Below are positions 61,641-64,000 of a stretch of 64,000 bases of DNA, one piece after another. Every line of letters begins with the position of its first letter. Position 1 is the stretch's first letter. Source of the stretch: Limnephilus marmoratus (Eukaryota > Arthropoda > Insecta > Trichoptera > Limnephilidae); assembly GCA_917880885.1 (NCBI GenBank), contig OU862928.1, positions 35,390,962 to 35,454,961 on the forward strand, in the 5' to 3' direction. Made by a program: the position numbers and the translations under genes. The notes under the pieces were generated by a model, which was not told where the DNA came from, searched no databases, and worked only from the letters and a program-made list of their open reading frames with translations.

Positions 61641-61910
61641 TCATAGCAATTCCCCAGTTTCCGATGATTTTCCAGTGATTTTTCTGGACTTGTCACCTTC
61701 GAAGTATTCCAAAATCTCGTTCATAGTTCTGCCTTTCGTCTCTGGAAGGAAGAATATGGTTATGATGATGCCACCAAATCCAGCCAAGGCGAAGATCCAG
61801 AAGACGGAGCCGATGCCGACGAGGGTGACTGCAGAACCGAAGAACTGGGCTATGATGAAGGAAGCAACCCATACCCAAGTCAACAGGATGCTGGTGGCTA
61901 TTCCTCTAGT
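61641..61910 (-). CDS. Sugar transporter (Tret1-like), terminal exon
   Basis: The exon begins at 61910 after acceptor TTTGTCTTCCAG (phase 0) and ends at a TGA at 61641. It encodes the last two membrane segments and tail of a major-facilitator sugar transporter: RGIATSILLTWVWVASFIIA, GSVFWIFALAGFGGIIITIF, then the family signature LPETKGRTMNEILEYFEG and a polar cytoplasmic tail. Insect Tret1 and related carriers move trehalose or glucose across the plasma membrane. Upstream exons must lie beyond the right edge or inside the unread intron. Confidence 0.88.
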   Translation of the reverse strand, partial: TRGIATSILLTWVWVASFIIAQFFGSAVTLVGIGSVFWIFALAGFGGIIITIFFLPETKGRTMNEILEYFEGDKSRKITGKSSETGELL

Positions 61911-62700
61911 CTGGAAGACAAAAAAATTAAAATTAACGTCAAATATTTTGTCAAATAAACGGGATGTCAACAGTTCACTTAGAATGTATCCTAATATACT
62001 TTGGACACGTCATTCGTCAAATTGCCAAGGCTGGCTAGAGATTGCGACCATCAAATTATGGAGTTAGTTCAGTCGCTAAGTGTCATGTTTTTCAATCCCA
62101 GCGAGGATTACTTGTTTTGGAATCTTCAATGAACGATTGTCGAGATTACAAGTTACTTTATTTACATTATCATTTGGTTAACAATGAATATTTAACTGGA
62201 TCAAAGGTCCATTCTATTGGATACTCTGAGTAATTCTTAAGCCAGTGAACTCAACACTCAAGGTGCCCAGCCGTCGATAGTATTTCTACAGCTATTTCCA
62301 TAACCGTTTGTGCATTAGACGTGAACGGCGACAGTTGCCACTTTACTAAAATACTACCTAACAGATATCTGTTGAGGCACCTCAAAATTACGCATTACTA
62401 CCTATACTAACGACATCTGTTGAAGGATATTGAGACTACATACATAATCCTATACACCACACTAAGTAAATTTCACTGTTTAAAAGTAGTCTAATCACTC
62501 CGTTTATTTACTCGTAATTTGCTTACTGTAAAACAACACACAAATCAGCAGTAATAACGAGTATCAACAACTATCTTCACCATTTACAAACTGTCGTGAT
62601 ACTTCAAAATCTGTTGCGCGTCCAAAGCCTATAGTCTAGTCAGCATTGAAGGTTTTCTCTAGTCCAAAATTGTATTTTTGTAAACAATGACCCAACAAAT
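61911..62700. other. Intron of the transporter gene, no exon seen
   Basis: AT-rich. Near 62010 the plus strand reads YFGHVIRQIAKAG, a likely scrap of an RTE-like LINE tail. Confidence 0.55.
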
Positions 62701-62989
62701 TGTTAATAATTGTAATGTAGAGTAATTAAGTATTTAATATGGAAAGAATACGATAGATGGCGGTAAGCATGTAGCTTGCACCATAGCTCGCCAGATGGCA
62801 TTGGCGTACAAGAAGCAGTATCAGAGATATACTTTACAAGCTCCCGTGGCAAGGCTCCAGAGATTTACCTACCCCCGAATAGTAAACAGTCGTAGCTATC
62901 CAGCTAGGTTATTCAAGTAATAAACACATTTATATTAAAAGAACCGTTATTAATAATTACTATCTGCCGAGGAAAGGGCAGATATAACA
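62701..62989 (+). repeat. 5' LTR of right-edge gypsy element
   Basis: It starts TGTTAATAATTG and ends GATATAACA (TGTTA/TAACA inverted ends), 289 bp, with AATAAA at 62919-62924. The inner edge is fixed by the primer-binding site; the outer edge is inferred from the matching ends. Confidence 0.65.
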
Positions 62990-62991
62990 AT

Positions 62992-63001
62992 TGGCGCAGC
63001 C
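62992..63001 (+). promoter_or_regulatory. Primer-binding site of right-edge gypsy element
   Basis: TGGCGCAGCC, two bases after the LTR, identical to 5287-5296 on the other strand. Confidence 0.8.
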
Positions 63002-63366
63002 GTAAAAGTATAATTGTGTGGAAGTTACGCGTACGAATGATAATTGGTGCTGGACACGGATGACTAAGTCACTGCTGGAGTGACTTGCAGTTTTGGCAAA
63101 GGAATCGGAAGAGATTCTGCTCGAGATTAAGGAGCATTTGGTTCCGTGGCTACGGGCTGGATAAGAAGATTTTTTTTGTTCTAGGAACAGAAATAAAATA
63201 CCGCAAGGAGGCGATCTGGTTGTGGATCATTGGATTGGTTTCAAGGTCAAAACGGATCATTGGGTTAATCGTTTCAAGGACGAATCATTGGATTAATCAG
63301 AAGACAAGGATAAAACCCAGAGGGAGACCAGAAGAGTTCCTGAGATAAGTATTTTTGCTTCTTTGA

Positions 63367-64000
63367 GAGGGATTATTTGTTATTGTTTTCTTTGTCTTTT
63401 GCCATCTCTCCGGAGACTGGGGATTGTTTCGACTTCGGATAGAGCAATTTTTCGTGATCCATGATGACAAAGCGTCTGTGGAGAAAAAACGGGCTTTTTT
63501 ATTGAATTTCCTAGAATCAGAAACGTTAACCTTACTAATTAATCTGTGTTTTCCAAGTAAAGTAACGGACTTATCTTTTGATAAACTTTTAGCGCTTCTC
63601 GACAAACATTGTAACAAAAATCGTTCAGTTTTTAAAGAACGGGAGAATTTTTTTTTAGCGAGACAACAACAAGGCGAGACGATAAGAGATTTCGCGGTTA
63701 GACTTCGTTCTTTAGCAACGTATTGTCAATTCGAAACGAGGCTTGAAAAAAATCTTATAGACATGTTTGCAATCGGGTTGTTACCGGGGCGCGCGAAAGA
63801 GAAAATTTTTGTAGAAGGGCAAACGTTATCGTTTAATGAAATAGAAGGACTTGCAGTTAGTATGTCAACTAATACAGTTAAATCAGAGGTAAACCTGGTA
63901 AAAAAACGAGTTACTAGCGATGGGTTCAAGCGAGATCAGCGTAGGGAACGATCGACGAGCCCCAAGGGTAGTTTTAACACGAAACCAGCTTATAGGTTAG
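63367..64000 (+). CDS. gag: Ty3/gypsy Gag, 5' part (no visible ATG)
   Basis: The frame is open from after a TGA at 63364 to the window end. It carries the capsid core (DKASVEKKRAFLLNFLESET, LLALLDKHCNKNRSVFKERE, GETIRDFAVRLRSLATYCQF, LLPGRAKEKIFVEGQTLS), clearly homologous to 4101-4822. No in-frame ATG precedes the conserved part, so the true start may be lost, spliced or non-AUG. The zinc knuckle and pol would lie beyond the window. The element sits inside the intron of the sugar transporter, in opposite orientation. Confidence 0.88.

Overview
This window is nuclear DNA from an animal, most likely an insect. It is AT-rich, genes have GT-AG introns, a terminal exon of a Tret1-like (trehalose/sugar) transporter is present, one promoter pairs a TATA box with an arthropod-type TCAGT initiator, and MADF/BESS, PIF/Harbinger, pogo, piggyBac-like, hAT, Ty3/gypsy and several non-LTR (LINE) families sit side by side. 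No prokaryotic gene, rRNA or CRISPR array was seen. The order of insect cannot be fixed from the sequence.

Layout. 1-5522: a minus-strand Ty3/gypsy element, cut between its two zinc knuckles by an intact pogo-like transposon (957-4100, TA duplication). 6085-11275: a gypsy integrase scrap, a decayed CR1/jockey-like LINE carrying two younger LINE insertions, then minisatellites. 12078-27961: a candidate host gene on the minus strand whose exon at 12434-12595 is split, three bases after its splice acceptor, by a 15-kb PIF/Harbinger element (12596-27593, TTA duplication). The Harbinger holds two oppositely oriented genes (MADF/BESS and DDE transposase), each with the other's exon inside its intron. 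In the shared intron lies a truncated LINE, and inside that LINE an apparently complete 11.1-kb Ty3/gypsy retrotransposon with two 783-bp LTRs that look identical, intact gag and pol, and a -1 frameshift heptamer.

29470-37400: two decayed gypsy pol copies around a TTAA-bounded region holding two spliced minus-strand genes, one with a piggyBac-type N-terminal segment and one with four 69-bp coding repeats. 39205-49920: LINE fragments, a gypsy gag split by an 8-bp-duplication transposon, a LINE split by a hAT element, a TTAA element inside a second inverted-repeat element, tandem 132-bp repeats, a hAT C-terminus and two SINE copies. 50593-60146: MITEs, foldbacks and LINE tails in AT-rich DNA. 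60147-61024: an LTR-like promoter block. 61641-61910: the Tret1-like last exon. 62701-64000: the 5' LTR, primer-binding site and gag of another gypsy element, with the same primer-site core as the element at the left edge.

The window is thus mainly a record of nested insertions. In at least six cases target-site duplications let the pre-insertion sequence be inferred, so relative ages can be read. The youngest large event appears to be the 11.1-kb LTR element. The most consequential is the Harbinger insertion into the candidate host exon.
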